Below, one piece after another: positions 8,379-18,897 of a stretch of 43,767 nt of DNA. The notes beneath the pieces are model-generated. The model was not told where the DNA came from, did no database searches, and saw only the letters and a list, made by a program, of their open reading frames with translations. The DNA lies in NCBI RefSeq assembly GCF_001884235.1, contig NZ_MAOI01000122.1:1-43767 (forward strand), given 5' to 3'. How positions within the stretch are numbered: position 1 is the stretch's first letter; every line of letters starts with the position of its first letter. Source of the stretch: Bacillus paramycoides. Lineage in GTDB: Bacteria; Bacillota; Bacilli; Bacillales; Bacillaceae_G. The translations under genes and the position numbers were made by a program.

Positions 8379-11300
8379 TTATCTACTATTTATCGGTGGC
8401 ACCTTCACAATATGATACATAGGTTTACTCAATGTTTGATTTCTTTGCATAAATTGCCCGAGCACAAGACATTGCCCTTTCTGCAACATCCGTAACTCTT
8501 CAGGTGTAGCATTTCCAATTCGGCTAGCTAATACGCGCACTTCACTTTCTGCCGGGTTAAAGTAAACTTTAGTCCCTGCATTATCAAGAATAGAAAGCTC
8601 ATCCTTCGAAAAATTATTAAAGGTTTGTGTAGCAAACCATGCAGACCAACCAAATTTCCGTCCTTCGCGAAGTATTTTGGCTGAGGGTGAGCCATCTGAA
8701 AAATCGAGATTCTGCGCCTCATCTAAGACCACTGGAATTGGTTTATCCTTTGTTCCATTTTGCGTATAATACCATAAATCCCAAAGAATGAATTCAGTCA
8801 TAAGTCTCTTAATCTCATCCTGGTCATATCCAGCTAGTTGAATAATTGTAATATTTCCTCCTGGAGAAAAGTATTCTTCCCATTGATTTCTAGACTCATA
8901 GTCAAACGGATCAATATCAACGAATTGGACGATTCGAGTAGTGATAGACGATAATACTGAATTTGCATATCCATCCAATTCTTCCAGAATTTCAAGCAAA
9001 TGCTCCATTTTCATTTTATCATCATAGCGTTCGATACCACGCTTTACAGCCTCATAAAGGGCACTTTTTTGTTGTGGTCCAAAACTATTATAAACAGCTG
9101 CGAATACATCAACTACTCGCCGCGCTACCTCGGTCGGCTTTTCTTTCCCAACAACCCCAGCAACTTCCTTTTCACGTCGCAGGAATGGATTTATCGGGAA
9201 CCCTTCATGATACACAATTCGTTCTCTAAATCGATTACCCACATCTTCTAAAAATACTGGATCCAACTGTGCACGAGTATAACTACTAGAATAATCAAGT
9301 ACAACAGCGGATTGGTTAGTTCTTGATAAATCTCGTAATAAAGACTGAATAAAATAAGTTTTACCCTGTCCAGAACGTCCTCCAATTATGAGGTGACGAT
9401 TGGATAATTGACTATCATAAAATTCCCAATAAATTTCTTGATTGTTTTCTATTCCTATTAATGGCTGATTACACGAAATAGTTTCTGATTTCCCGTGCAT
9501 ATTCACTGATGCCGATATATCGTAAAAATGTTTCTCTACTGTATTACCAGACTCTTTAACTTTTTCTCCGACTGCTACACTAGAAGTATGAATATCTTCA
9601 AGTTTACTGATATTAAGTTCTTTTTGGCCGATACTTCCCACGTTTTCGTTAAAAGATTCTAAGTGCTCTGCCGCAATCTCATTTTCCACATCCATTCTAC
9701 TAGGAATAGAATATATTTTTTCAGGTTGTTCCTCGTAACTCACGGACAACTGCTTCATTGTTTTCGCTAAAGTATCATATCCACTTTGTTCAGGAAACTC
9801 TAACATAATAACTCCATGTCGTCGCTCTTTTACCTTCAATCGCGCCCCTTTTTTAAAAGAAATGAGAAGCCCTTGTCCATAATCAGCACGTAGCGTATTT
9901 ACAATTTCAAACTTATCATTCAGTAAATCATTGATAACATCTGGCGTGAGGTTGTAATCTTTTTCAGGCCATACTTTGTTATATTTCATTTTAGCGGCAT
10001 TATTGATAAAAAGCCTAGTGAAATAATTGCGGAGAAACTTAGCATCAAACGTATTTTGCCCAATTAATTGTTCATCTAATCGATTTTTTAATTCTTTAAC
10101 TTGACTAATCCCCTTTTCAATAACACTCGAATCATTTAGACCTATTTTCACTTCAACAGGATACATATGAAGTTTCAATCCATCTTCAGTTTGTTCTAAC
10201 CCCATCATTAGCAAGTCATCACTACAATTCCCACGTCTTCCAATCGTTTTCCCAGAAAAAATACCAGCTTTCTTGCTTAATTTGACACTCCCTGCTACCC
10301 GTACAATCTCCTCCATAGAGATAGGAACCCAAAGCACATCTGGTTTTTCAAAATAAAGTAATGCCTGTTTAATCGCAGATACGACGCTCATCTTTTCACG
10401 CTTATCATGTGCCCGTCCTTGTACAGCACGCAGGAGCCACTCTCCATTGAAAGTGTTAAACAACCGAATTACACCTTCAATATTTTCATCACAAACGTTT
10501 ACCCTTTGTGATTTCAAAAAGTCACGAATTACATTAAAATATTGATTAGATTTATCCGTTACTGTAATTGCATCATAGCGATTGGAAGATGAATGCTGAT
10601 CACTGTAATGAACAATCACAAGATTATCTGATGATTCTTGAAAATATTTCAAATCCAATACGGGATCTATAAAAGTCAACCAGTGAGATTGACTGTATAT
10701 CGAAGATAGATATTCTTCATCTTCTGCACTAATATGCATTGCCAAGGAAATTCCTTTTGTATAGGGGTTTTGTCCTTTAGCTGTCATGTTTGCTGCAAGT
10801 TCATTCATTTTTATTGCAAACATTTCTAATATGGATTGATTTATATTACTTCCATCACCTGTTCCAAAACCTACCCGATATCCGCCATTATCGCTTTTGG
10901 ATGATGTAACAGTCGTAAATAAGCCATTTAGATTTAAGCTACTTGGTGCATCCTTGACTAACTGCTTAACAACTTCCTCTTCTGTTTTCATTTTATAAAA
11001 GGTGATATGGCTATATTCCACTTTCTCAGAAATATGCCGTTTTGAGTAACGTAAAACCTGCTGAATCGTAAATAAAACATCCTCTGCTAGATAATCACCC
11101 ATCGAAAAATTTATGCCAAGTCGATTAGAAATTTCTTCTGCATCCCCTATATCGTTAAGCTCATCAAATACACTATAACCATCCATATCCTGTCTATAGG
11201 AGACTACTTCGATTGGTCGTAATTCTGACAATTTATTCGTCTCCTTGATATGCTTTTTCAACCATTCAACGATTCCACTTAATATTTCTCTATCGTTAGG

Positions 11301-13607
11301 GATGTTAATAATATTTAGTAGCATTGGAGATTTTGAATCTAATGCAAATAAGTAATCATAGTGATCACAAAACTGGTCAAGTTTTTCCTTTACAACTTGA
11401 GCCAAATACGTATTGGTTTCTCCTACAGTCACTTTTTCACTAGGTAAAAAGGCATGCCATTCAGGCAATCGACTATCCATAGTAGGTTTGAATAATTTTC
11501 CTGAATAGGCCACAATATAAGGCAATGTATATACTGCATTCAATCTCTTCAGTATATTGACGTCAATTGTTTCACCTTTACATTCCTCCGTAATCTGTAA
11601 TTGATAAGCTACATTCAACGGTGAGAAAGGCGTCATATATATTACTTGTTCATCTCTTGCACTTCCTAGATAAAATAAACCTCTTTCCTCATTTGTCATA
11701 ATTTGTTTATCTGGAATGTTTTCGATTGCCTTTATATAAGATTTAACATAGACTTCTGCTTTTTCACGAATTAGGCCCGTATAATAAAGTAAAGATGGAA
11801 TTGTTTCTGTTTGTTCAATCGCCTCTAAGAAATCGTCATATGCTTGTTCCACTTCCTCTGGCAGCTCCACTTGCTGTGGTACCAATGTGTTAAATTTAAT
11901 CGTAGCCTGTCGAACTCGTTTTCTAAGCCAATCAAACTCCATTAAGAGAAATGGGCGATCTTCTTCAAATGTAACATATGGTAGATTATCAATCTCTACC
12001 CGTTTTACCTCTTGGTCTGTTAATAATGATCTTTGGATACTCTGTTTTCTTTCCCATATTGCCTTTCCATTAATGGGAATATTTTTCAGTACTTTATCAG
12101 CTACTTCGACCGGTAATTCAAACCGTTGGGTTAAAATAGAAAATCGGATATTTTTATCATTTTCATCTAACAATCCTGGCGTAAAGCGGATTGTAGCACC
12201 ATCTTCTATCGAAATAGATTGTCCTTGTTCTTTTAAATCGACATCCATAGTTCCATCACCAAAAATCAAGCTTTGATTACTTAAGGTTAGATGTATGGAT
12301 TGTTTTGCTTTAGAAGTTGCTACTACTTGAAAAGATGTTTGGAAGGCCTCAAAGAATTGCGTCTCGCTAGAGACAACAACAAAATTGAATGAATAGTTAC
12401 CATTTGCTGTCTTTTCATGTTTGTAAACTATCCTGCCAAATGTCGCTCCATCTTGTCCTAGTTTCAACTCAGCTATTAATGAATGCCCGCTCGTTCTAGC
12501 AACCTTTTTACTAGTGGAATTTAAAAATTCTTTTTTTGTATGTCGGTCAAATGGCAAATTAATCTCGATTTTTTCGCCTTCTTTGTATGTAGGATGAAAA
12601 ATAATAAAGCTCCAGTTCCTACGTCCGGCAGCTGTACTTGATTGGGGCCGTTTCCAAAATTGAAGTGACTGTGACTCCACATTTATTTTCACTTTTTCGG
12701 CATAAAATTCGATTGCCTTTTTTTTCTTTGTCGCTTCCTTCCAATCCTCTATATCCGAAAAATCGACGGTATACCAATTTTCTTTATTTAACTTATTACC
12801 ACCTTTGTCATAGGTTTCTTCTAATTTTTCCTTTGGATTTCCAAGTGAACGTAATCTCTCAATTTCCTCATGGTGACTATTATTTTCTGTCAACCTTTTA
12901 TCAATCTTAACTTCTATTTGTTTCCATTTATTAGAATCAATAGAATGAGATTCCTGTTCCTTTACAAGGTCCTCAAGTCTTGAATCATAAAAATATTGCA
13001 GCGAGCGACAATCCTCGTGTTCCAGGTTACCTTTATTTACAAGTGCTAAAACATACTCAAAATCTAGAAACGAAGAATTTGCTAACTGATGCTCAGATTT
13101 TCTTCTATTTAGGTAATGACTAGCCATTTTCCGTTCAATTGGATTTAATTTACTCTCTAATAATAGCCGATTAAGATTTCCAGCTATTTGATTAACATGT
13201 AGTGGTAATCCTTCTCCAATAAGATCCCGGCTACCACCACGAATGGAATCATTCACCGTATTACATAGTAGAATTAACGAGGTATTTTCCCAGTCCCCCT
13301 TTTGCTCACTCATCTTATTTCGAAGGGTTACAAGAAAGTCAATATTGGTATTGTTACTCGTAGTGGCAATAACATATTTAATCTTTCCGAAACGCAAAGC
13401 AATTGTTTTGTATGGCTTTAATCCTTCTTCATGTTGATAATCAAATGATTCACAGTTCTTATTTTCACTTAGTGCATTATATAAATTAGAAATAACTTCC
13501 TCAGTTGGTAGATATAAAAAGTATCGATCCGTTTTATTCCTGGAAGCCTCTTTCTCGAAAAATAGAACAAGTTGGTTACCGATATATTTATAAAATTGAT
13601 TTAACAT
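8379..13607 (-). CDS. dptH: DptH-like restriction ATPase (HerA/FtsK-type motor with nuclease-like motif)
   Basis: 1742 residues, the size expected of DptH/DndH. At about 1405-1425 is a P-loop (HLIIGGRSGQGKTYFIQ) and near 1625 a Walker B (PVVLDEAQNLDF), then ATQTFNNFSKDE and a HerA-like end. Before these, around 1130-1155, SDDLLMMG followed by YPVEVKIGLND has the D...E-x-K layout of PD-(D/E)XK nucleases. I chose the ATG at 13607 (GGGG 9 bases ahead), overlapping the dptG-like gene by 20 bases; 13616 and 13628 are alternatives. In Dnd systems DptFGH restricts DNA lacking phosphorothioate marks. No dnd modification genes are present here; a cytosine methyltransferase is instead. Family confident; role inferred. 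Confidence 0.82.
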   Translation of the reverse strand: MLNQFYKYIGNQLVLFFEKEASRNKTDRYFLYLPTEEVISNLYNALSENKNCESFDYQHEEGLKPYKTIALRFGKIKYVIATTSNNTNIDFLVTLRNKMSEQKGDWENTSLILLCNTVNDSIRGGSRDLIGEGLPLHVNQIAGNLNRLLLESKLNPIERKMASHYLNRRKSEHQLANSSFLDFEYVLALVNKGNLEHEDCRSLQYFYDSRLEDLVKEQESHSIDSNKWKQIEVKIDKRLTENNSHHEEIERLRSLGNPKEKLEETYDKGGNKLNKENWYTVDFSDIEDWKEATKKKKAIEFYAEKVKINVESQSLQFWKRPQSSTAAGRRNWSFIIFHPTYKEGEKIEINLPFDRHTKKEFLNSTSKKVARTSGHSLIAELKLGQDGATFGRIVYKHEKTANGNYSFNFVVVSSETQFFEAFQTSFQVVATSKAKQSIHLTLSNQSLIFGDGTMDVDLKEQGQSISIEDGATIRFTPGLLDENDKNIRFSILTQRFELPVEVADKVLKNIPINGKAIWERKQSIQRSLLTDQEVKRVEIDNLPYVTFEEDRPFLLMEFDWLRKRVRQATIKFNTLVPQQVELPEEVEQAYDDFLEAIEQTETIPSLLYYTGLIREKAEVYVKSYIKAIENIPDKQIMTNEERGLFYLGSARDEQVIYMTPFSPLNVAYQLQITEECKGETIDVNILKRLNAVYTLPYIVAYSGKLFKPTMDSRLPEWHAFLPSEKVTVGETNTYLAQVVKEKLDQFCDHYDYLFALDSKSPMLLNIINIPNDREILSGIVEWLKKHIKETNKLSELRPIEVVSYRQDMDGYSVFDELNDIGDAEEISNRLGINFSMGDYLAEDVLFTIQQVLRYSKRHISEKVEYSHITFYKMKTEEEVVKQLVKDAPSSLNLNGLFTTVTSSKSDNGGYRVGFGTGDGSNINQSILEMFAIKMNELAANMTAKGQNPYTKGISLAMHISAEDEEYLSSIYSQSHWLTFIDPVLDLKYFQESSDNLVIVHYSDQHSSSNRYDAITVTDKSNQYFNVIRDFLKSQRVNVCDENIEGVIRLFNTFNGEWLLRAVQGRAHDKREKMSVVSAIKQALLYFEKPDVLWVPISMEEIVRVAGSVKLSKKAGIFSGKTIGRRGNCSDDLLMMGLEQTEDGLKLHMYPVEVKIGLNDSSVIEKGISQVKELKNRLDEQLIGQNTFDAKFLRNYFTRLFINNAAKMKYNKVWPEKDYNLTPDVINDLLNDKFEIVNTLRADYGQGLLISFKKGARLKVKERRHGVIMLEFPEQSGYDTLAKTMKQLSVSYEEQPEKIYSIPSRMDVENEIAAEHLESFNENVGSIGQKELNISKLEDIHTSSVAVGEKVKESGNTVEKHFYDISASVNMHGKSETISCNQPLIGIENNQEIYWEFYDSQLSNRHLIIGGRSGQGKTYFIQSLLRDLSRTNQSAVVLDYSSSYTRAQLDPVFLEDVGNRFRERIVYHEGFPINPFLRREKEVAGVVGKEKPTEVARRVVDVFAAVYNSFGPQQKSALYEAVKRGIERYDDKMKMEHLLEILEELDGYANSVLSSITTRIVQFVDIDPFDYESRNQWEEYFSPGGNITIIQLAGYDQDEIKRLMTEFILWDLWYYTQNGTKDKPIPVVLDEAQNLDFSDGSPSAKILREGRKFGWSAWFATQTFNNFSKDELSILDNAGTKVYFNPAESEVRVLASRIGNATPEELRMLQKGQCLVLGQFMQRNQTLSKPMYHIVKVPPINSR

Positions 13608-14964
13608 ATTGAGCATCCCCGCTATCACTTTTCTTTTCCATGTAATTTAATTTATCTAGCACTTTTACTACTTCCTCTTTGGAATGAAAATCAAGCCAAA
13701 CCCCACGTTTTTCTAATTCTGTCCACAATTGTTTTAATTCTATCCTATCTTCTGTAATTGATACCGCAATCAACATTAACAAATGTTCTTGAGACAGGGA
13801 AAGAATCGTACCAAGAGACCCACCATGCTTTCGAAAGAATTTTGAGACGATTGCTTGAAATGCTTTTTGATAACGAGAGTTTATTTCATTGGATATCCCT
13901 GTTTTAATTGCAGAAATCAAATCATCAAAGGCCATCTCTAACGTTTTATCATCCGAGTATTCCATAACATTAATACTTGTTTTTTCTTTGTATACTTCTG
14001 CCAGCCACTTGTAAATAGATTGAATATATTCACGTTCAGCTTCGAATCCAGCTTCCTTTAATTGACTTTGAATATCATGATAGAACTGATTTTTTTTATT
14101 CGAGAACGTATTCAGCCCTAAAATGTTCAAGGCATGTTCATGTGCAAAAAATCCATCCATTTCTCCAATCAACATTTTATTCCCCTGACGATAGCTGTTT
14201 CGCCAATTCGCAGGAGTTTCCCATTGTAAAATATAATAAACAGGTAAAAATTCATCTTGGCTAAAACGGGTCATCTTATTAGTCTGAAGGATAAGTTGAG
14301 ACATCGCAATGAATGTGTAGTGAACAAAGAACAGTGAAATATGATTAACTAAAAAACTAGTATTCTTAGATAAATTCTCTAAATCCTTCATGAACTGTTC
14401 CCTTAAATGCGGAAAGAAATTATGGTAAGTCGCCATACTTTTGTTCTTTACAACAGAATCAGATATAGAAAGGTCTAATACCTCTGATATTAAATCCGAA
14501 TCATCTTGTCTTTGTAGAATCGTTTGCACATGGGCTACCTCATTACTGATAAACGTATCAAAAAAGAAATTAATTAAATCGATTTGTCCCTTTCGTTCAT
14601 CTTCATTTTCTGACAAAGGAATACGTTCTAGCTGATAAAACGAAGTAACCCTACCTAGATACAAGTCCTTTATTTCTTCCTCTAAGTAATGAGTAAATAA
14701 GAGTTTGCTCTCTTCATCATTAAATTTACCGTTAGAAATAATATCCTCTATAATGGTATCGCCTGCCTCAACAATTAGGGGTTTCCCATGTATTTTCCGG
14801 ATTATACCGCCCGTTATAGAGGAAAAACCCCTATCAAATTTAACACGTTCTGGTTTCCTTGTTGGAAGTGGTAGAACACTTGTTACCAAACGTCTCCTGA
14901 AGGTATACTTTCCACTTTTATCTATAAATTTGTCAATCTCATCAAAGTCTAATTGATACATCAT
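13588..14964 (-). CDS. dptG: DptG-like restriction subunit
   Basis: 458 residues, mainly helical, with no recognisable catalytic motif; size and position between the F and H genes match DptG. An aromatic, charged stretch (PVYYILQWETPANWRNSYRQ) lies in the middle. It starts 1 base after the stop of the dptF-like gene with a GGAGGGTGAATTAAG site inside that gene's end, and overlaps the dptH-like gene by 20 bases, so all three are translationally coupled. The call rests chiefly on context plus general resemblance; the direct motif evidence is weak. Confidence 0.7.
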   Translation of the reverse strand: MMYQLDFDEIDKFIDKSGKYTFRRRLVTSVLPLPTRKPERVKFDRGFSSITGGIIRKIHGKPLIVEAGDTIIEDIISNGKFNDEESKLLFTHYLEEEIKDLYLGRVTSFYQLERIPLSENEDERKGQIDLINFFFDTFISNEVAHVQTILQRQDDSDLISEVLDLSISDSVVKNKSMATYHNFFPHLREQFMKDLENLSKNTSFLVNHISLFFVHYTFIAMSQLILQTNKMTRFSQDEFLPVYYILQWETPANWRNSYRQGNKMLIGEMDGFFAHEHALNILGLNTFSNKKNQFYHDIQSQLKEAGFEAEREYIQSIYKWLAEVYKEKTSINVMEYSDDKTLEMAFDDLISAIKTGISNEINSRYQKAFQAIVSKFFRKHGGSLGTILSLSQEHLLMLIAVSITEDRIELKQLWTELEKRGVWLDFHSKEEVVKVLDKLNYMEKKSDSGDAQYVKSIL

Positions 14965-14965
14965 C

Positions 14966-17152
14966 TTAATTCACCCTCCCGACTTCAAACTTCGCTTTCG
15001 AAAATCGTGGCTTCTTCACTTCAAGAATAGTCCCATCATGAGTACGAACAAGAAGCACATTATTTTTTTTATCTGCTGATTGTAGGAGTTTTTCATGGAA
15101 TTCATAAAATTGAAGTGCATCTTGTATATCCTGACGGTTAGGGCGATACCCTTCATTTATTCGTTTGAGTAGTGAATAAAGTTTATAATCTAGTTCAAAT
15201 AGAAATGTCTTTCCTTTTTGGCTATACCCAAGCCTCATTGATGGTGTAAAACACTCCACCTTATTTAGTTGATCCGCTAAGCCAAACACATTTCCATCCA
15301 CTTCTGGATTAATATTAATTTCAAATGCCATCCGAAAACTTTTGTTAGGGGAATCTGCAAAAACATAACGATCTTTTGGTGAACCCTTCCAAGCATATAT
15401 CACTTTTTCAATCAACTCAAAAAGTTTACCAATTCCTTCTTCATTCCCTTTATAGAAAGAATATAGATATGCTATAAACTCTTGGTATGCATCATCATAA
15501 TCCTGTTTAAATAATAAGGAATGCTGTCGTACAAATAGCCTAGAAAATTCTATTTGTGCCCCCTGTTGATGCATATTATTAACGGATTTCCATGCACCAA
15601 TGCTGGTCTTTTCTCCCAGTACTTCCTTCACATATTGGAATGCGTCTGCTTTCAGTATGAGATTTGAAACCAATTGATCTGTTCCTTCCGACCTTCTTTT
15701 TAACGGATCAATTTCATTTAAAGTGGTTAATAATGACGAACGATCCGGGTGACCATACATTAAATTTGGTAACATATCGTTTACAAGCATCGCTGAATCA
15801 TTTACAAGCAATTCATGTTTAGTAGGTACCATGATTTCAAATAAAAAATTGTAAAATGCACGAGTAGAAATAAATACTTTTTTCTTTACCATTGCTTCAA
15901 TAAGTGCCTGAACAATTGATTCCTTTACCTCTTGTTGTTGTAACAACAAATAGTTATAGTGTGCTGCACTTATTACTCCATTTTCTTTGTCTTGAACCCA
16001 CGCAGCGTAAAACGGATTTGCATAGTCTTGATTTGTTACCTTATTAATGAGCTGTAAGAAAAATGGAGACTTCGGCCCTTCCTCAGTTAATACATATGGC
16101 TGTGTATCAGCAAAATTAAGCAGATGGAAATTACCATCATGATTCATTACATCCTGTCCCTTATCAAACACCCTACAGTTGTCTATAAAATTACATAAAG
16201 CTTGGAATCTACCGTTTTTTCTTTGGTGACTATAAAAATTATGTAAAATACCAAGATTAATCGCGATAATAACATGTCTATTAGCAATACCACCCTCTTC
16301 AAAAGACGCTAACACCTTTTCGAGCGTTTCCAACGAGTTTTTATCCGGATCATACGATTCCGTTGAATCATTATGAATCATAACGCCTTTTAAAAGTTCA
16401 GAATAATTTTCATTCATATAAGCTAATAAGTGACTCTTACCGTCCCCTACACTCCCGCATAAGAGAATTAAACTCGGATTTTCTTTCTGCTTTAACTCTA
16501 TCAATATTTTTTCTAACTCTTTTTGAATATCCCGTTCCACATGCATATAATTCTGGAGAAGCCCAAATGAGTTAGCGTTTACTACAGATTCCTTCGAGGA
16601 AGATTGTAAGACTTCTAACAGTGAAACAAACCTACTCTCGTCCGTTGAATAGGTAGTTTCGGTCGTTATTTCTTTTTTTAATTCTTCATCTATTGTAGCA
16701 GCCGCCTCCATTTGGCTCACATCTAGGTTAACAACATCTTCCGCTTTAGATTCATCAATTACTAACTTTTCCGAAATTAATAATATACAATCTAATCCTT
16801 GTTGAGCTTCCTGCACAGTAAAATTATTTTCAAACTTTTTCCTACTTAACCCATAGTATTCCATAGCACAATCAAATTCTTTATTGGAAATACCAAACTC
16901 ACTTTTTAATAGCATCCATGCTGTTTCTATTGTAGATAATTCAAAATAATATTCTTTGATTTCTTCACTACTTGCTTGGATTGCTAACTGCTGCATTCGT
17001 TGAAATGAAATGGAGCAAAAGACTTGATCCATATAAGCAACAGCAAGTCCCGGTTTATCTTTCAACATTATTTGTAATTCACTATAATCCATTAAATCAT
17101 CATTTAACTCTATTATTCTTTTTAACTGCTTCCATGTTAACTCTTTCCTCAT
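14966..17152 (-). CDS. dptF: DptF-like P-loop ATPase with long N-terminal extension
   Basis: 728 residues. The Walker A motif is GSVGDGKSHLLAY at 233-245, the form found in DptF/DndF. Downstream are AINLGILHNFYSHQRKNGRF and FADTQPYVLTEEGP. Typical DptF is about 500-560 residues with the P-loop near the N-terminus; here roughly 170 extra helical residues come first (MRKELTWKQLKRIIELNDD onward, with DELKKEITTET-like acidic linker). Start 17152 has GGGAGATTAGAACC. It opens the F-G-H operon, which has its own promoter at 17223-17231. The extension may carry a new interaction role, perhaps with the methyltransferase or endonucleases. Confidence 0.78.
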   Translation of the reverse strand: MRKELTWKQLKRIIELNDDLMDYSELQIMLKDKPGLAVAYMDQVFCSISFQRMQQLAIQASSEEIKEYYFELSTIETAWMLLKSEFGISNKEFDCAMEYYGLSRKKFENNFTVQEAQQGLDCILLISEKLVIDESKAEDVVNLDVSQMEAAATIDEELKKEITTETTYSTDESRFVSLLEVLQSSSKESVVNANSFGLLQNYMHVERDIQKELEKILIELKQKENPSLILLCGSVGDGKSHLLAYMNENYSELLKGVMIHNDSTESYDPDKNSLETLEKVLASFEEGGIANRHVIIAINLGILHNFYSHQRKNGRFQALCNFIDNCRVFDKGQDVMNHDGNFHLLNFADTQPYVLTEEGPKSPFFLQLINKVTNQDYANPFYAAWVQDKENGVISAAHYNYLLLQQQEVKESIVQALIEAMVKKKVFISTRAFYNFLFEIMVPTKHELLVNDSAMLVNDMLPNLMYGHPDRSSLLTTLNEIDPLKRRSEGTDQLVSNLILKADAFQYVKEVLGEKTSIGAWKSVNNMHQQGAQIEFSRLFVRQHSLLFKQDYDDAYQEFIAYLYSFYKGNEEGIGKLFELIEKVIYAWKGSPKDRYVFADSPNKSFRMAFEININPEVDGNVFGLADQLNKVECFTPSMRLGYSQKGKTFLFELDYKLYSLLKRINEGYRPNRQDIQDALQFYEFHEKLLQSADKKNNVLLVRTHDGTILEVKKPRFSKAKFEVGRVN

Positions 17153-17222
17153 GGTTCTAATCTCCCTTTATTTAGGAACTTCCCTTTTAATATCATAATG
17201 TTATACTTCCTTACTTTATAAA

Positions 17223-17231
17223 ATTATATCA
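17223..17231 (-). promoter_or_regulatory. Extended -10 promoter of the dptFGH-like operon
   Basis: TGATATAAT on the minus strand, an extended -10, about 70 bases ahead of the dptF-like start. No clear -35 accompanies it, as is usual for extended -10 promoters. Confidence 0.5.
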
Positions 17232-17489
17232 AAAAATGGCTAATTATGGGTGGATTCAAAAAACATATAATTAATGTGTATATTCCAACATTCTGTCCAA
17301 TTGTATAACGATTATTTCAATTAATCCCTTCTTTCTTCACAATAATAAAGACACTGGTGGAATAAAAAACATTAATGATTAGAATTAAATATAATAACCA
17401 ATTACTTAATATTAATTTCAAAATAAAGAAAAACTGCATAGATTCTTCACAATCCTTATATCTTGATAATCATCTATCTTATTTCAAAA
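17232..17489. other. Gap between methyltransferase terminator and dptFGH promoter
   Basis: Very AT-rich, no gene and no ribosome site with an open frame. A TTGAAA/TATTAT pair near 17390-17425 with 19-base spacing is a weak extra promoter candidate. Confidence 0.35.
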
Positions 17490-17531
17490 AAAGTAGCTTG
17501 ATTTTGTATTAATACAAAATCAAGCTACTTT
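17490..17531 (-). terminator. Perfect 42-base palindromic terminator after the methyltransferase
   Basis: Two perfect 21-base arms with no spacer (AAAGTAGCTTG...CAAGCTACTTT), followed on the minus strand by a seven-T run. It ends the methyltransferase transcript and separates it from the dptFGH-like operon. Confidence 0.92.
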
Positions 17532-17570
17532 CCTATAGAACTATATATTGGCTTGTACAAGCTCTGTCAA

Positions 17571-18854
17571 CTAAAACCAACTCAACTGCACAAAGTCCTT
17601 CATTTTCTCTTCTTCTTTGTTAATCTCTAAAATCCTTTGACCCATTCGCTCCACCAAATCAACCACTAAAGCATTTCCCATACAAAAGTATCTGTTTCGT
17701 TGTGGCATACCTGTATTTGTCCAGTCCATTGGGAAACCATTTAACAACTCACATTCAGCTGGCGTTAAATATCTTAATCTTTTCGTATAAGGATCTTCAA
17801 TTACATGAGAACTTCTATTACATGTCCCTTCACTTGTTAACATTGTACGTCCAGGCTTATTTAAATCATCAGGGAAAGCCATTCCTCCCTCAGAGTAGAA
17901 ATACTTATGGCCCGTCGCCTTTGATACTCTTTCTTCTTTTTTAGGACCTTTAAGGTACTTAAGTTCCTCAAATTCCGTTCTTCCCTTTTTGTTAACCTTA
18001 TCCATTTTCAAATAGTATGATTCATCTGCAGGACCAAATTTATCATATACTTTCTGAACAACCTCACCTAAAGTCTCTGGATTTTCAGTTACCGGAACTA
18101 CTTCTTCGGTATATACTTGTCCATCTATCATCACGCCAGAATTATAGTATTCAGCTTTAAATGTATCAGAAACCTCAATAATATCGACCGGCAACTCAAA
18201 TTGCCCTCTTTTTTTGTTTTCCTCAGGCGCTTCATGCACTTTAAAAATCGGAGCGAAAAATCCCTTTTCACACAATATCCCTAATGACTTCATTTCACTT
18301 TGAACAGATGCGAAATGAGATTCTTTTAAGTATGCGAAAATAAATACTCTTCGTCTTCTTTGTGAGTTTCCATAATCCGCAGCGTTAATAACTCGCCATT
18401 CAACTGCATATCCTGCATCTCTAAAGCTAGCCAGCATAATAGAAAAATCACGACCTCTTTGTTTTGCTGGTGACTTCAATAATCTATCTACATTCTCTAA
18501 CAAAACAAATCTTGGTTTGCGAGAATTAACTATGTTCATTATCTCCCAAAAAAGAACACCTTTTTTCCCTTGTATTCCTTTTTCATTTGATAAAGTACGT
18601 GCTACAGAATAGTCTTGGCAAGGAAATCCCCCTACTAATAAATCATGCTCAGGTACTTCCGGCCAAGCTTCAGTTATATCTCTATTTACATGTATTCCTT
18701 TATTTTCAAAGCGAGTTGCATAACAATTAAATGCATGTTGTGCTTTAGTTGAGGGTTCCCACTGATTCCCCCAAAGAACTTCAAAGTTTTCGTTTGCTTC
18801 TAGTCCTAATCTAAAACCTCCTACTCCCGCAAAAAGTTCTACTACTTTCACCAT
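17571..18854 (-). CDS. DNA (cytosine-5) methyltransferase
   Basis: 427 residues with the full C5-methyltransferase set: motif I ELFAGVGGFRLGL, motif IV GGFPCQDYS with catalytic Cys79, motif VI LLENVDRLL, motif VIII QRRRRVFIFAY, a target-recognition region at about 195-345, motif IX TMLTSEGTCNRSSHV, and motif X GNALVVDLVERMG. The GNQWEPSTKAQHAFNCY segment after motif I resembles Sau3AI-type GATC methyltransferases. With Sau3AI-like nucleases nearby, GATC methylation is a reasonable inference. Start 18854 is preceded by AAAGGATG at a long distance. It is divergent from Sau3AI-like copy 2 and has its own promoter and terminator. It presumably protects host DNA. Confidence 0.93.
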   Translation of the reverse strand: MVKVVELFAGVGGFRLGLEANENFEVLWGNQWEPSTKAQHAFNCYATRFENKGIHVNRDITEAWPEVPEHDLLVGGFPCQDYSVARTLSNEKGIQGKKGVLFWEIMNIVNSRKPRFVLLENVDRLLKSPAKQRGRDFSIMLASFRDAGYAVEWRVINAADYGNSQRRRRVFIFAYLKESHFASVQSEMKSLGILCEKGFFAPIFKVHEAPEENKKRGQFELPVDIIEVSDTFKAEYYNSGVMIDGQVYTEEVVPVTENPETLGEVVQKVYDKFGPADESYYLKMDKVNKKGRTEFEELKYLKGPKKEERVSKATGHKYFYSEGGMAFPDDLNKPGRTMLTSEGTCNRSSHVIEDPYTKRLRYLTPAECELLNGFPMDWTNTGMPQRNRYFCMGNALVVDLVERMGQRILEINKEEEKMKDFVQLSWF

Positions 18855-18897
18855 AAATACACGAACATCCTTTCGGTATTTTATTTATCTATGCTTC

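Noticed and set aside
8379-17152. BREX or DISARM system
   Set aside because: No PglZ, BrxC, DrmA/B or SNF2-type helicase; the three proteins fit DptF-G-H better in size, order and P-loop type.
17490-17531. Operator or recombination site at the perfect 42-base palindrome
   Set aside because: It directly follows the methyltransferase and has a seven-T tail, so an intrinsic terminator explains it.
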